Assembly (NCBI GenBank): GCA_022796475.1
Contig: JAAWIS010000007.1
Location: 1 to 64,000, forward strand
Direction: 5' to 3'
Length of the DNA stretch: 64,000 bases
Source of the DNA: Lachnospiraceae bacterium
GTDB taxonomy: Bacteria > Bacillota > Clostridia > Lachnospirales > Lachnospiraceae
This document shows, one piece after another, positions 8,829 to 19,792 of this stretch. Under the pieces are notes generated by a model. That model was not told the origin of the DNA and ran no database searches. It was given only the letters and a program-made list of their open reading frames with translations. Each line of letters begins with the position of its first letter. The stretch's first letter is position 1. The translations under genes and the position numbers were made by a program.

Positions 8829-8977
8829 CCCCCATGCCCCGCTTAGGGCATCACTATAAATGAAAGGGGTTCCTGTGAACCCTCCGGGGGGATGTGCAGA
8901 AAACGGGCATGGAAGATGTCGCTTCGCGACACCGTTTTCGCACAGCTCAGCGACGGGGCGCTGAGCTTTCACAGTAA
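8829..8977 (+). repeat. 149-bp repeat unit, family R1, copy 1
   Basis: Runs from CCCCCATGCCCCGC to CAGTAA directly after the methyltransferase stop. It contains internal inverted repeats, including GTCGCTTCGCGAC and CAGCG...CGCTG. The adjacent unit is nearly identical and another lies at 62852-62997. Confidence 0.9.
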
Positions 8978-9126
8978 CCCCCATGCCCCGCTAGGGCATC
9001 ACTATAAATGAAAGGGGTTCCTGTGAACCCTCCGGGGGGATGTGCAGAAAACGGGCATGGAAGATGTCGCTTTCGCGACCCCGTTTTCGCACAGCTCAGC
9101 GACGGGGCGCTGAGCTTTCACAGTAA
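8978..9126 (+). repeat. 149-bp repeat unit, family R1, copy 2
   Basis: Head-to-tail copy of the preceding unit. It differs mainly by one lost base (GCTTAG to GCTAG) and one gained base (GCTTCG to GCTTTCG). Its last 9 bases overlap the end of kptA and supply that gene's final codon and stop. Confidence 0.9.
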
Positions 9127-9654
9127 ATAGTTCGTTTCCACTTTCTTGGTCAGCCACACACCATTTTCAGATAAATAAAATTGGCATCCGTCACCATACA
9201 TAGCGCCGCTGTCTACCATTAACACCACCGGGCTTCCATGCCGCCTTCCTACCTTTAAAGCGGTTTCTGCATCCTTTGACAGATGAACATATAAGCGGTT
9301 CATCGGTTTCAGCCCTTCGCTTTTAATTGCCTTTAAAAATCTGGCAGCAGTCCCGTGGTATAAGATTTTTGGAGGTTCCTGCTCTTTTAATTCCACATCC
9401 ACCGCAATGCTGTGTCCCTGATTCGCCCGGATTTGTGTCTTGTCCTGATTCAGACAATATCTTTGCTTTTGATCCGAAGCTACAATTTCTTCTAAAATAT
9501 CCATGTTTATTTTTCTTCCGGTATGGTTGATGCCTGCTAACAATTCATCCACATCAGCCCACCCATGTTCATCTAATGAAATGCCGGCGGCGGCAGGATT
9601 ATGCCGCAGTACTAAACTTATAAATTTACTTAATTTATCAAATTTTCCCATCAT
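9118..9654 (-). CDS. kptA: RNA 2'-phosphotransferase
   Basis: KptA/Tpt1 moves an RNA 2'-phosphate to NAD+, releasing ADP-ribose 1'',2''-cyclic phosphate. The N-terminal winged-helix part has SLVLRHNPAAAGISLDEHGW. The C-terminal catalytic part has ILYHGTA, LYVHLS and VGRRHGSPV, which carry the expected Arg-His-Arg-Arg set. Length (178 aa) is normal. Two adjacent ATGs follow GAGAGGGA, so the start could be one codon later. The last codon and stop (CTG TGA) lie inside a family R1 repeat, so the original C-terminus may have been altered slightly. Confidence 0.9.
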   Translation of the reverse strand: MMGKFDKLSKFISLVLRHNPAAAGISLDEHGWADVDELLAGINHTGRKINMDILEEIVASDQKQRYCLNQDKTQIRANQGHSIAVDVELKEQEPPKILYHGTAARFLKAIKSEGLKPMNRLYVHLSKDAETALKVGRRHGSPVVLMVDSGAMYGDGCQFYLSENGVWLTKKVETNYLL

Positions 9655-9778
9655 TCCCTCTCAAAGCTGAAATATTCGACAACTGCATTACGTTTTCCAA
9701 TTTGTATGCTTTATTCTAAAGCAAAATGAGAATAATTGCAAGAATTACAACGGTCATTTTTTAGATTTCTACATGGGA

Positions 9779-9796
9779 CTGTAAAAGCTCAGCGCC
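9779..9796 (-). repeat. Fragment of family R1 repeat
   Basis: CTGTAAAAGCTCAGCGCC is the reverse complement of the 3' end of the R1 unit (GGCGCTGAGCTTTCACAG) with one change. It lies between kptA and the symporter gene and is probably a decayed copy. Confidence 0.5.
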
Positions 9797-9821
9797 GGAT
9801 TCCCCTGATGCGCTGCAAATA

Positions 9822-11189
9822 TTATCCTTTCAACCGCAAGTCTTCATTGGCCTTTTCCACATTCAGCCTGGTGAGTATCAGGGTAATGAAAAGGTTAAAG
9901 ATCATTGGCAGCCACAGATACATGATGTGGAGCATATTAATGCAGGAAGCTGACTGCTCTGGGGCGCCGCCTACATAGCCGCTGTATGCCAAAAGCCACC
10001 CTGCAACAGCAGTGCCGATGCCGCCGCCAAGCTTGGTTCCAAGAGAGGTGCAGGAATACATGGTTCCGTCCACCCGTTTTCCGGTTTTCAAATACGTGTA
10101 TTCGGAACAGGTTGCGATAAGGGCATTCATATCTCCCTGAAGAGGGCTCATTCCGATTGCCGCAATGGCAGTGCATAAAAGCATCAATGGAACGCTTCCC
10201 ATGTAACCGGCAATCACTACCCCTAAGCGTCCTATGGTTCCCATAGCATAACCGTATAAATTCAGCTTATACATCCCTTTCCATCTGGCAACCAGCGCCG
10301 GGGTAAACAAGAGGCCAATGATCATAGGAATGTTAATGGCCCAGGAAAATACACCCAGAAGATTTGCATTTTTCAGTACATAGGTCATAAAATAAATCCC
10401 CATGTTCAAGGTTGCCGAATAGATCTGCATCAAAATATAGGAAATACAAATCATCAGATAATATTTATTGTGAATCAATAGCTGAAATGCTTCAATCAGA
10501 CTGTACTTTTCTTCCGGTTCCTTATTTTCCTGGCCAGTTTCCCCTTCTGAAAGTTCCTTTGGGGATAATTCTTTTACAGACAGCACTGATAATGAATTCG
10601 ATATCACACCGACAACTGCATAAATGATGGCTACCGTTCTCCATGCCCCTGCGCCGCCGCCAAAGTAAGCTACCAGTCCAACTGTAATGGTCTGGATCAG
10701 CATACTGGTGCCAAAGGCAAACATAAACCGGATGGATCCCATCTGGACACGTTCATGATTATTCTTGGTTACAAGGGCAGTCAGAGCCGAGTAGGCAATA
10801 TTATTTGCCGTGTAAAAACCGGCATTCAGCATCGTATATGCGATAAAAAACCATGCATACTGGGCAAATTCGCTGATATCTGCCGGGATAATAAAGATTG
10901 CCACCAGACATAGGGCACATCCAAAATAGCCGTAAAACATCCACGGGCGCGCTTTCCCCATCTTACTGTTGGTCTTGTCAATCATGGAACCAAAGAAAAT
11001 ATCACTGACTCCGTCAAACAGCTTTGAAACTGCAATTAATGTTCCTACGATCCCTGCATTCAGTCCAACGGTATCTGTCAGGAAAATCATGACAAACGCT
11101 GACAAAAGTGCATACACTACATTGCCTGCAATGTCGCCGGATCCATAACCAACTTTATTGTACCATTTTAAATACGTTCTTTCCTGCAT
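9822..11189 (-). CDS. GPH-family sugar:cation symporter
   Basis: Twelve-helix carrier of the glycoside-pentoside-hexuronide family (MelB/LacS transport-domain type). The N-terminus KVGYGSGDIAGNVVYALLS and the loop DIFFGSMIDKTNSKMGKARPW are family signatures. An acidic cytoplasmic loop lies near residues 205-225. No C-terminal EIIA domain is present. The ATG at 11189 follows GGAGGAAATA, so it is preferred to the in-frame ATG four codons upstream. It lies downstream of lacZ on the same strand with a gap of 117 bp and most likely imports lactose or another beta-galactoside for that enzyme. Confidence 0.88.
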   Translation of the reverse strand: MQERTYLKWYNKVGYGSGDIAGNVVYALLSAFVMIFLTDTVGLNAGIVGTLIAVSKLFDGVSDIFFGSMIDKTNSKMGKARPWMFYGYFGCALCLVAIFIIPADISEFAQYAWFFIAYTMLNAGFYTANNIAYSALTALVTKNNHERVQMGSIRFMFAFGTSMLIQTITVGLVAYFGGGAGAWRTVAIIYAVVGVISNSLSVLSVKELSPKELSEGETGQENKEPEEKYSLIEAFQLLIHNKYYLMICISYILMQIYSATLNMGIYFMTYVLKNANLLGVFSWAINIPMIIGLLFTPALVARWKGMYKLNLYGYAMGTIGRLGVVIAGYMGSVPLMLLCTAIAAIGMSPLQGDMNALIATCSEYTYLKTGKRVDGTMYSCTSLGTKLGGGIGTAVAGWLLAYSGYVGGAPEQSASCINMLHIMYLWLPMIFNLFITLILTRLNVEKANEDLRLKG

Positions 11190-11306
11190 TATTTCCTCCA
11201 TTCTATGTTGGTTTCACGGCAGGGCCTGTCCCGCTTGCTCCAGCTTTTATCCTGTTTTTCCGGGAAAGCCTGCACGTGAAAATTCTTTTATTCCCTTATC
11301 TTTCTT

Positions 11307-14378
<3,072 letters not shown>

Positions 14379-14602
14379 CTATATACATTATTTTAGACTA
14401 TTCTTCGTCACAACATAACAAGTAGCAAATACCTTATTCCTTTCACAGGCCCTGTGTTTATCTGTATTATAAAGTAATTCATCTTGCTTTTACATAAATC
14501 AGAATAGACAAAATATGCACAAAATGATACAATTATACTGAATAACCCATTCATTTATATTCATATCCACAAGAACTTGCGCAGCACTTTTTATTTCTTC
14601 TT

Positions 14603-15496
14603 GTGCAATCTATCAAAAGAAAAGGGGTGACGAATCTGTATACGGATAATGCATACTGGAAAAATTCCCGCCGGGATTTCAAAGACAGGAAACATCCTTT
14701 ATTTGTGGGAAGCGCAGGGGTCTATCATTTATTCTCCAGGCCCAGACTTCCCACTCACAGACCGAAAGGGCGCCTGGACTATCAATTGCTTTATATCGCT
14801 TCCGGCAAAGCACATTTTTATTTTCATGGCAAAGAGGAAATCGTAACCGCCGGGAACATGGTTCTTTACCGCCCTAAGGAAGAGCAGCGCTACTATTATT
14901 ACGGTGTTGACCGCACAGAAGTATACTGGGTTCATTTTACAGGAAATAATGTAAAGAATTTATTGAGAAAATATGGCATTCCGGACAGCAAACATATTAT
15001 CCATACCGGAACCTCATTCGATTATAAAAAGATTTATCTTCATATGATCCAGGAACTGAAGCTTACCAAACCCCACTATGAGGAGGTTTTGGTGGACTAT
15101 TTGGAGTTACTGTTTATCATGATCAGCCGCCTTCAGGGGAAAAAAGCAAAACACGGAAACCTTTTCCTTCTTGATGAAATGGAAAAAACGATTACCTATT
15201 TCCATGCCAACTATAATCATCCCATAAGCATCGAAGAATACGCTAAGAGCCGGGGCATGAGCATTAGCTGGTTTATCCGTAATTTCAAAGACTACACCGG
15301 GTCAACTCCCACTCAGTACCTTCTCTCACTTCGGATATCCAATGCCCAAAGCCTGTTGGAATCTACTTCCTATAATGTTACGGAAATTGCAGAGATCGTG
15401 GGCTATGACAATCCGCTGTATTTTTCCCGCCTGTTCAAAAAACAATGCGGAGTTGCCCCTACGGAGTTCAGAAAGCAATTTAAAAGGGAATGTTAA
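14603..15496 (+). CDS. AraC-family regulator of the lactose module
   Basis: The N-terminal cupin-like sugar-binding domain (about residues 35-150: LDYQLLYIASGKAHFYF, EVYWVHFTG) is followed by two helix-turn-helix motifs (about 195-295: ISIEEYAKSRGMSISWFIRNF and YNVTEIAEIVGYDNPLYFSRLFKK). The position divergent from lacZ predicts control of lacZ and the symporter. The start is unclear. GTG at 14603 has no ribosome site. GTG at 14627 and CTG at 14636 lie by AAAAGGGGTGA, and the latter has the best spacing. Confidence 0.88.
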   Translation: MQSIKRKGVTNLYTDNAYWKNSRRDFKDRKHPLFVGSAGVYHLFSRPRLPTHRPKGRLDYQLLYIASGKAHFYFHGKEEIVTAGNMVLYRPKEEQRYYYYGVDRTEVYWVHFTGNNVKNLLRKYGIPDSKHIIHTGTSFDYKKIYLHMIQELKLTKPHYEEVLVDYLELLFIMISRLQGKKAKHGNLFLLDEMEKTITYFHANYNHPISIEEYAKSRGMSISWFIRNFKDYTGSTPTQYLLSLRISNAQSLLESTSYNVTEIAEIVGYDNPLYFSRLFKKQCGVAPTEFRKQFKREC

Positions 15497-15516
15497 ACGG
15501 CTGAAACATTCCCTTT
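15483..15516 (+). terminator. Stem-loop at end of the AraC gene
   Basis: AAAGGGAATGTT (15483-15494) pairs perfectly with AACATTCCCTTT (15505-15516), overlapping the stop codon. It lies between convergent araC-type and rnr genes. The T-run is short. Confidence 0.55.
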
Positions 15517-15576
15517 CCTGTAAGAATCCCGATAGATACACAGTACCCTTTCCTTATCCACTGGAAGGGAAAAGGC

Positions 15577-17709
15577 TTAAATATGATTTGCAAATATAAA
15601 GTCAATGGTTTTCAGCAGCCGGTCAGTTCCTGATACGATCACCTTTACCTTCTGCCCCAATTTGTAGATTTTTCTGGTCATTTCACCTACCAGTTGATAG
15701 CTGGCTTCATCAAAAATATAGTAGTCATCCGTTAAATCACTAATCCGCACCATTCCCTCTACTGTATTGGGAAGTTCTACATAAAGTCCCCATCCGGTTA
15801 CACCGGAAATTACGCCGTCAAACTCCTGCCCAATAAACCGGGACATATATTCGCATTTTTTCAGTTTGTCTGTTTCCCGCTCCGCCTCCTCTGCCCTGCG
15901 CTCTAAAGCGGAAGACTGGATGGCAACCTGCAAAAGAATGGTATTATAGTGATCGATTCTTTTTTGGCTAAGGCCGCCTTTTAAGTTTTCTTTTATTATC
16001 CGGTGAATCTGCAAATCAGGATAACGCCGGATAGGTGAGGTAAAATGGCAGTAATACTTAGCTGCCAGACCGAAATGTCCGGTGCAGTCAATGGTATAAC
16101 TTGCCTGTTTCATAGAGCGGAGGGTAAGCCGGCCAATTAAAGGCTCTTCTATTGTTCCTTCCGCCTTTTTTAACAGTTTTTGGATCTCTTTTGGATGGAT
16201 CTCTCCCTGCCTGGTATGGATAGCGTATCCAAAATTATAAAGAAAGGTAGTTAACTGCTTGATTTTTTCCGGATCCGGGTTATCATGGGTCCGGTAAAGA
16301 AAGGGAAGCTGCTGCCAGTAAAAGTCCTCGGCAATGGTTTCATTGGCTGTCAGCATAAAATCCTCAATCAGTTTGGTAGCCACATTCCTCTCATAGGGCT
16401 GAATGGATATGGGTTTCCCTTTTTCATCCAAAAGGATCTTGCTTTCCGGAAAGTCAAAATCAATCGCTCCTCTTTGATACCGCTGTTCCCGGATCCTTTC
16501 AGAAAGCTCTCTCATCAGCCGGAACATGGGAACCAGATCCTGGTATTCTTTGGCCCTTTCCTCATCCTCATGGGAAAGAATGGCATTTACTGCTGTGTAA
16601 GTCATCCGCCTGTCTACCCGGATCACAGTTTCTGCAATTTCATGCCCCAGCACATTTCCTTTTTGATCCAGTTCCATCAGACAGCTTAATGCCAGTCTGT
16701 CTGTGCCTTCATTCAGAGAGCAGATACCATTTGACAGCTTATGAGGAAGCATCGGAATCACCCGATCCACCAGATAAACGCTGGTTCCCCGCTTTCGTGC
16801 CTCCTGATCCAGCAAACTGTTTTCCTTTACATAATGGGTAACATCTGCAATGTGCACTCCCAGCCGATAATGCTCCCCTTCCTTTGATAAGGTAATCGCA
16901 TCGTCCAAATCTTTCGAATCCTCACCGTCAATGGTAACGGTAGGAAGGGAACGCAAATCAAGGCGGCCTTCATACTCCGCCTGCATGACCTCATCTCCTA
17001 TGGATTTCGTTTCCTCAATGACCTCTTTAGGAAATCCTTCTGGCAGCCCGTATGCCCGCACCAGAGATACGATATCGGTCCCCGGATCATTGGTATGACC
17101 AATAATCTCCGTAACCACGCCTTCTGGATTCTGAGAATTCTTTCCGCTAAAATCCGTGATCTGTACGACCACCTTATGCCCGGTTACAGCCCCCATATCC
17201 TTTCCGCCGGGGATAAAGATATCTTTTCCGATTTTCTGGTTGTCCGGTATTACAAATCCAAAATTTTTACTTTTCTGGTAATATCCGATAACCTCTTTGT
17301 TGGCATGTTCCAACACTTTTAACACCGCGCCTTCCGGCCGTCTGCCTTTGGACTCCTGCTCCACCGTAAGCCGCACCCGATCTCCATGAAGGGCGCCTCC
17401 AGTCTTTTCCGCCGGAATAAAGATGTCCTGTTCCATCCCTTCTGCTGCCACAAAACCAAAACCTTTGGGATGGCCCGTAAAAATACCGGTTACGGAAAAT
17501 AGTTCCGGTTTCCCGTACTTTCCTTTTTTTGAAATGCCAATTGCCCCCTCATCCACTAAAATCGATAATACCTCTGACAGTTCTTCCTGATTCTTTTTGG
17601 GAATATCTAATAAACTGGCAATCTCCTTCGCCTTCATGGGAACGTAAGCAGGATCATGAACCAGTTTTGTCAGCATTTCTTTTCTCTGTTTTAATAAATT
17701 TTCTTCCAT
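15577..17709 (-). CDS. rnr: Ribonuclease R
   Basis: Processive 3'-5' exoribonuclease of the RNase II/R family. The N-terminal winged helix (about 1-65), two cold-shock domains (about 70-225) and the RNB domain carrying TIDGEDSKDLDDAI (about 260), with its metal-binding aspartates, lead to the C-terminal S1 domain (DGVISGVTGWGLYVEL). The ATG at 17709 (MEENLLKQ) follows GGAGGAAAAT and is preferred to in-frame starts 4 and 16 codons upstream. The secG-rnr order is common in Firmicutes; smpB, often next, is absent here. Confidence 0.94.
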   Translation of the reverse strand: MEENLLKQRKEMLTKLVHDPAYVPMKAKEIASLLDIPKKNQEELSEVLSILVDEGAIGISKKGKYGKPELFSVTGIFTGHPKGFGFVAAEGMEQDIFIPAEKTGGALHGDRVRLTVEQESKGRRPEGAVLKVLEHANKEVIGYYQKSKNFGFVIPDNQKIGKDIFIPGGKDMGAVTGHKVVVQITDFSGKNSQNPEGVVTEIIGHTNDPGTDIVSLVRAYGLPEGFPKEVIEETKSIGDEVMQAEYEGRLDLRSLPTVTIDGEDSKDLDDAITLSKEGEHYRLGVHIADVTHYVKENSLLDQEARKRGTSVYLVDRVIPMLPHKLSNGICSLNEGTDRLALSCLMELDQKGNVLGHEIAETVIRVDRRMTYTAVNAILSHEDEERAKEYQDLVPMFRLMRELSERIREQRYQRGAIDFDFPESKILLDEKGKPISIQPYERNVATKLIEDFMLTANETIAEDFYWQQLPFLYRTHDNPDPEKIKQLTTFLYNFGYAIHTRQGEIHPKEIQKLLKKAEGTIEEPLIGRLTLRSMKQASYTIDCTGHFGLAAKYYCHFTSPIRRYPDLQIHRIIKENLKGGLSQKRIDHYNTILLQVAIQSSALERRAEEAERETDKLKKCEYMSRFIGQEFDGVISGVTGWGLYVELPNTVEGMVRISDLTDDYYIFDEASYQLVGEMTRKIYKLGQKVKVIVSGTDRLLKTIDFIFANHI

Positions 17710-17789
17710 ATTTTCCTCCATACTGTGTATGTACTCCCGGATCCCTCTCAGGCACAAAGAAACTCCGGGAGCACATATATAAAAGAAAA

Positions 17790-17811
17790 CACTCTTGTTA
17801 TCACAAGAGTG
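17790..17811 (-). terminator. Terminator of secG
   Basis: CACTCTTGT (17790-17798) pairs with ACAAGAGTG (17803-17811). On the minus strand the stem is followed by TTTTCTTTT, a normal intrinsic terminator between secG and rnr. Confidence 0.8.
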
Positions 17812-17822
17812 CTTGCTTTCGT

Positions 17823-18062
17823 TTACTTATTCAAATAGTTGAGAACAATCGCCAGAAGCATAAATGCAACGGCGGCAAACCTGGTAAATTTCTCTAATGC
17901 GCCTTCCATGGAACGGCCTTTATTCTTCCCCCAATAGGTATCCGCCATACCAGCTACCGCACCTAATCCGGAAGATTTGCCCTCCTGCATCAGAATAATT
18001 ACAGACAAAGCAATGCATATGATAACAAAAATAATGGAAAGAACGATTTTCAACGCGGTCAT
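17823..18062 (-). CDS. secG: Preprotein translocase subunit SecG
   Basis: 79-aa Sec translocon accessory subunit. Two membrane helices (about residues 4-24 and 57-77) flank the conserved cytoplasmic loop VIILMQEGKSSGLGAVAG. The ATG at 18062 follows AGGAGGTGGAATC. The longer open frame upstream has no family similarity and is not used. It has its own promoter and terminator. Confidence 0.93.
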   Translation of the reverse strand: MTALKIVLSIIFVIICIALSVIILMQEGKSSGLGAVAGMADTYWGKNKGRSMEGALEKFTRFAAVAFMLLAIVLNYLNK

Positions 18063-18104
18063 GATTCCACCTCCTAAAACCTGTTTTATAACCACACTTT
18101 TTGT

Positions 18105-18133
18105 ATCATAGCATATTTTTCCGCTAATTACAA
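18105..18133 (-). promoter_or_regulatory. Promoter for secG
   Basis: Minus-strand TTGTAA (18128-18133), 17-base spacer, TATGAT (18105-18110), about 40 bases upstream of the secG start. Confidence 0.65.
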
Positions 18134-18282
18134 TACATTTTAAAAAATTCCGGGTGTCTGAAAAATCACTGGCCCTTCCGAATCCATCTGCTCTTCCCAG
18201 CAGCCTGCTGCTGAATTGCGTAAATTCCCACACATAATTGATCCAAATGCCAGGCAGACAGCACACTGCTGAAAAACAACCT

Positions 18283-19545
18283 TTAATTTCCTTCTATTAT
18301 TTCTTCAATCCTAAGAAGCTGATTATATTTTGCTGTCCGCTCCCCTCTGCATGGCGCGCCGGTTTTTATCAGCTCGGTTCCCATTCCTACTGCTAAATCA
18401 GCAATGGTGCTGTCTTCGGTTTCTCCGGAACGGTGGGACATTATGGTGGTGTATCCGTTTAATTTTGCAAGCTGAATGGCATCCATGGTTTCTGTCAGGG
18501 TTCCAATCTGATTTGGCTTAATAAGAATCGCATTGGCGCTGTGATCTGTAATCCCTTTTTGAAGGCGGTTGCAGTTGGTCACAAACAAATCATCTCCTAC
18601 CAGCCTAACTCGTCCTCCAATTTTCCCCGTTAACACTCTCCAGCCTTCCCAGTCTTCCTCATCCATCGGATCTTCGATGGAATAAATCGGGTAGGAATCC
18701 GCCAGTTTTACCCAGTATTCCATCATCTGCTCCCGGTTATATGTCTGATTCTGCTTTGGAAGGGTGTAAAAACCGGGTCCAAGTTCCGAATTTTTCCATT
18801 CACTGGCTGCCGCATCCAATGAAATCATAAAATCTGTCCGTTCCTTAAACCCAGACAGCTTAATGGCGCTTAAAATCAGCTCAATGGCTTCTTCCCCATT
18901 GCGCAAATCCGGAGCAAAGCCTCCCTCATCTCCTACTGCAGTCGAAAGCTTTTTCTCCTTCAGCAGCTTTTTTAACACCTGGTAGACCTCGGCACACCAT
19001 CTCATGCCTTCCCGGAAGGAGGAAGCTCCCATGGGAAGGATCATAAATTCCTGAATATCCACAGAATTGTCAGAATGGGCGCCGCCGTTTAAGATATTCA
19101 TCATAGGCATGGGAAGCTTGTTTCCATAAATTCCTCCAATATATTGATGGAGATGCAGCCCGTATGCCGCCGCAGCCGCCTTTGCACAGGCCAGGGAAAC
19201 ACTTAAAATCCCATTAGCTCCCAGCTTTCCTTTATTTTCTGTTCCGTCAGCTTCCTTTAGCAAGCGGTCAATATTGTTCTGGTTCCTTGCATCTTCAAAC
19301 ATCAAAACCTCCGCCAGAACTGTGTTGACTCCATTTACAGCCTTTTGAACGCCGTTTCCGTGATAGCGGCTTCCCTCATCTCTCAGCTCTATGGCCTCAT
19401 GCTGGCCGGTGGAAGCTCCGGAAGGAGCCGCTGCTCTTCCCCATGCACCTCCTTCTAAATGTACCTCAGCTTCTACTGTAGGATTGCCTCTGGAATCTAA
19501 GATTTCTCTTCCGTAAACTGCTGCAATTTCAAACTTTTCATTCAT
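18283..19545 (-). CDS. eno: Enolase
   Basis: Glycolytic enzyme interconverting 2-phosphoglycerate and phosphoenolpyruvate. Motifs in order: GREILDSRGNPTVEAEV, APSGASTGQHEA, NGGAHSDNSVDIQEFMILP, AVGDEGGFAP, SIEDPMDEEDWEGW, LIKPNQIGT (catalytic Lys) and SHRSGETED. The ATG at 19545 (MNEKFEI) follows AAGGAGG; the frame opens 7 codons earlier without a better site. It stands as a single gene between pheT and secG. Confidence 0.97.
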   Translation of the reverse strand: MNEKFEIAAVYGREILDSRGNPTVEAEVHLEGGAWGRAAAPSGASTGQHEAIELRDEGSRYHGNGVQKAVNGVNTVLAEVLMFEDARNQNNIDRLLKEADGTENKGKLGANGILSVSLACAKAAAAAYGLHLHQYIGGIYGNKLPMPMMNILNGGAHSDNSVDIQEFMILPMGASSFREGMRWCAEVYQVLKKLLKEKKLSTAVGDEGGFAPDLRNGEEAIELILSAIKLSGFKERTDFMISLDAAASEWKNSELGPGFYTLPKQNQTYNREQMMEYWVKLADSYPIYSIEDPMDEEDWEGWRVLTGKIGGRVRLVGDDLFVTNCNRLQKGITDHSANAILIKPNQIGTLTETMDAIQLAKLNGYTTIMSHRSGETEDSTIADLAVGMGTELIKTGAPCRGERTAKYNQLLRIEEIIEGN

Positions 19546-19792
19546 AAAAATAAGCCTCCTTGCCATATTTTACTTGCTCTTGCAATCTCTTTGTGCCTAT
19601 GGTAAGGATGGCTTATTTTTTTTATTTTATTCTCGCAGGATCCTTTAATTTTTTAGACCATGTCTAAAAGTTCTGTAAGTGTTTACTCAAGATCTTTTTG
19701 GCTGCTTTGCTCTATTTAATGTAAAAGGCAAAGCATGCTGAAATCTCTAAAAAATTCCAGTTTCCAAACTATTTTTACTAATTTTCTTTACC

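Noticed and set aside
8721..8984. 87-codon minus-strand open frame
   Set aside because: Made of the R1 repeat plus antisense of the methyltransferase; no ribosome site.
11190..11306. GC-rich imperfect hairpin between lacZ and the symporter
   Set aside because: Pairing too weak and interrupted to call a terminator or processing site.
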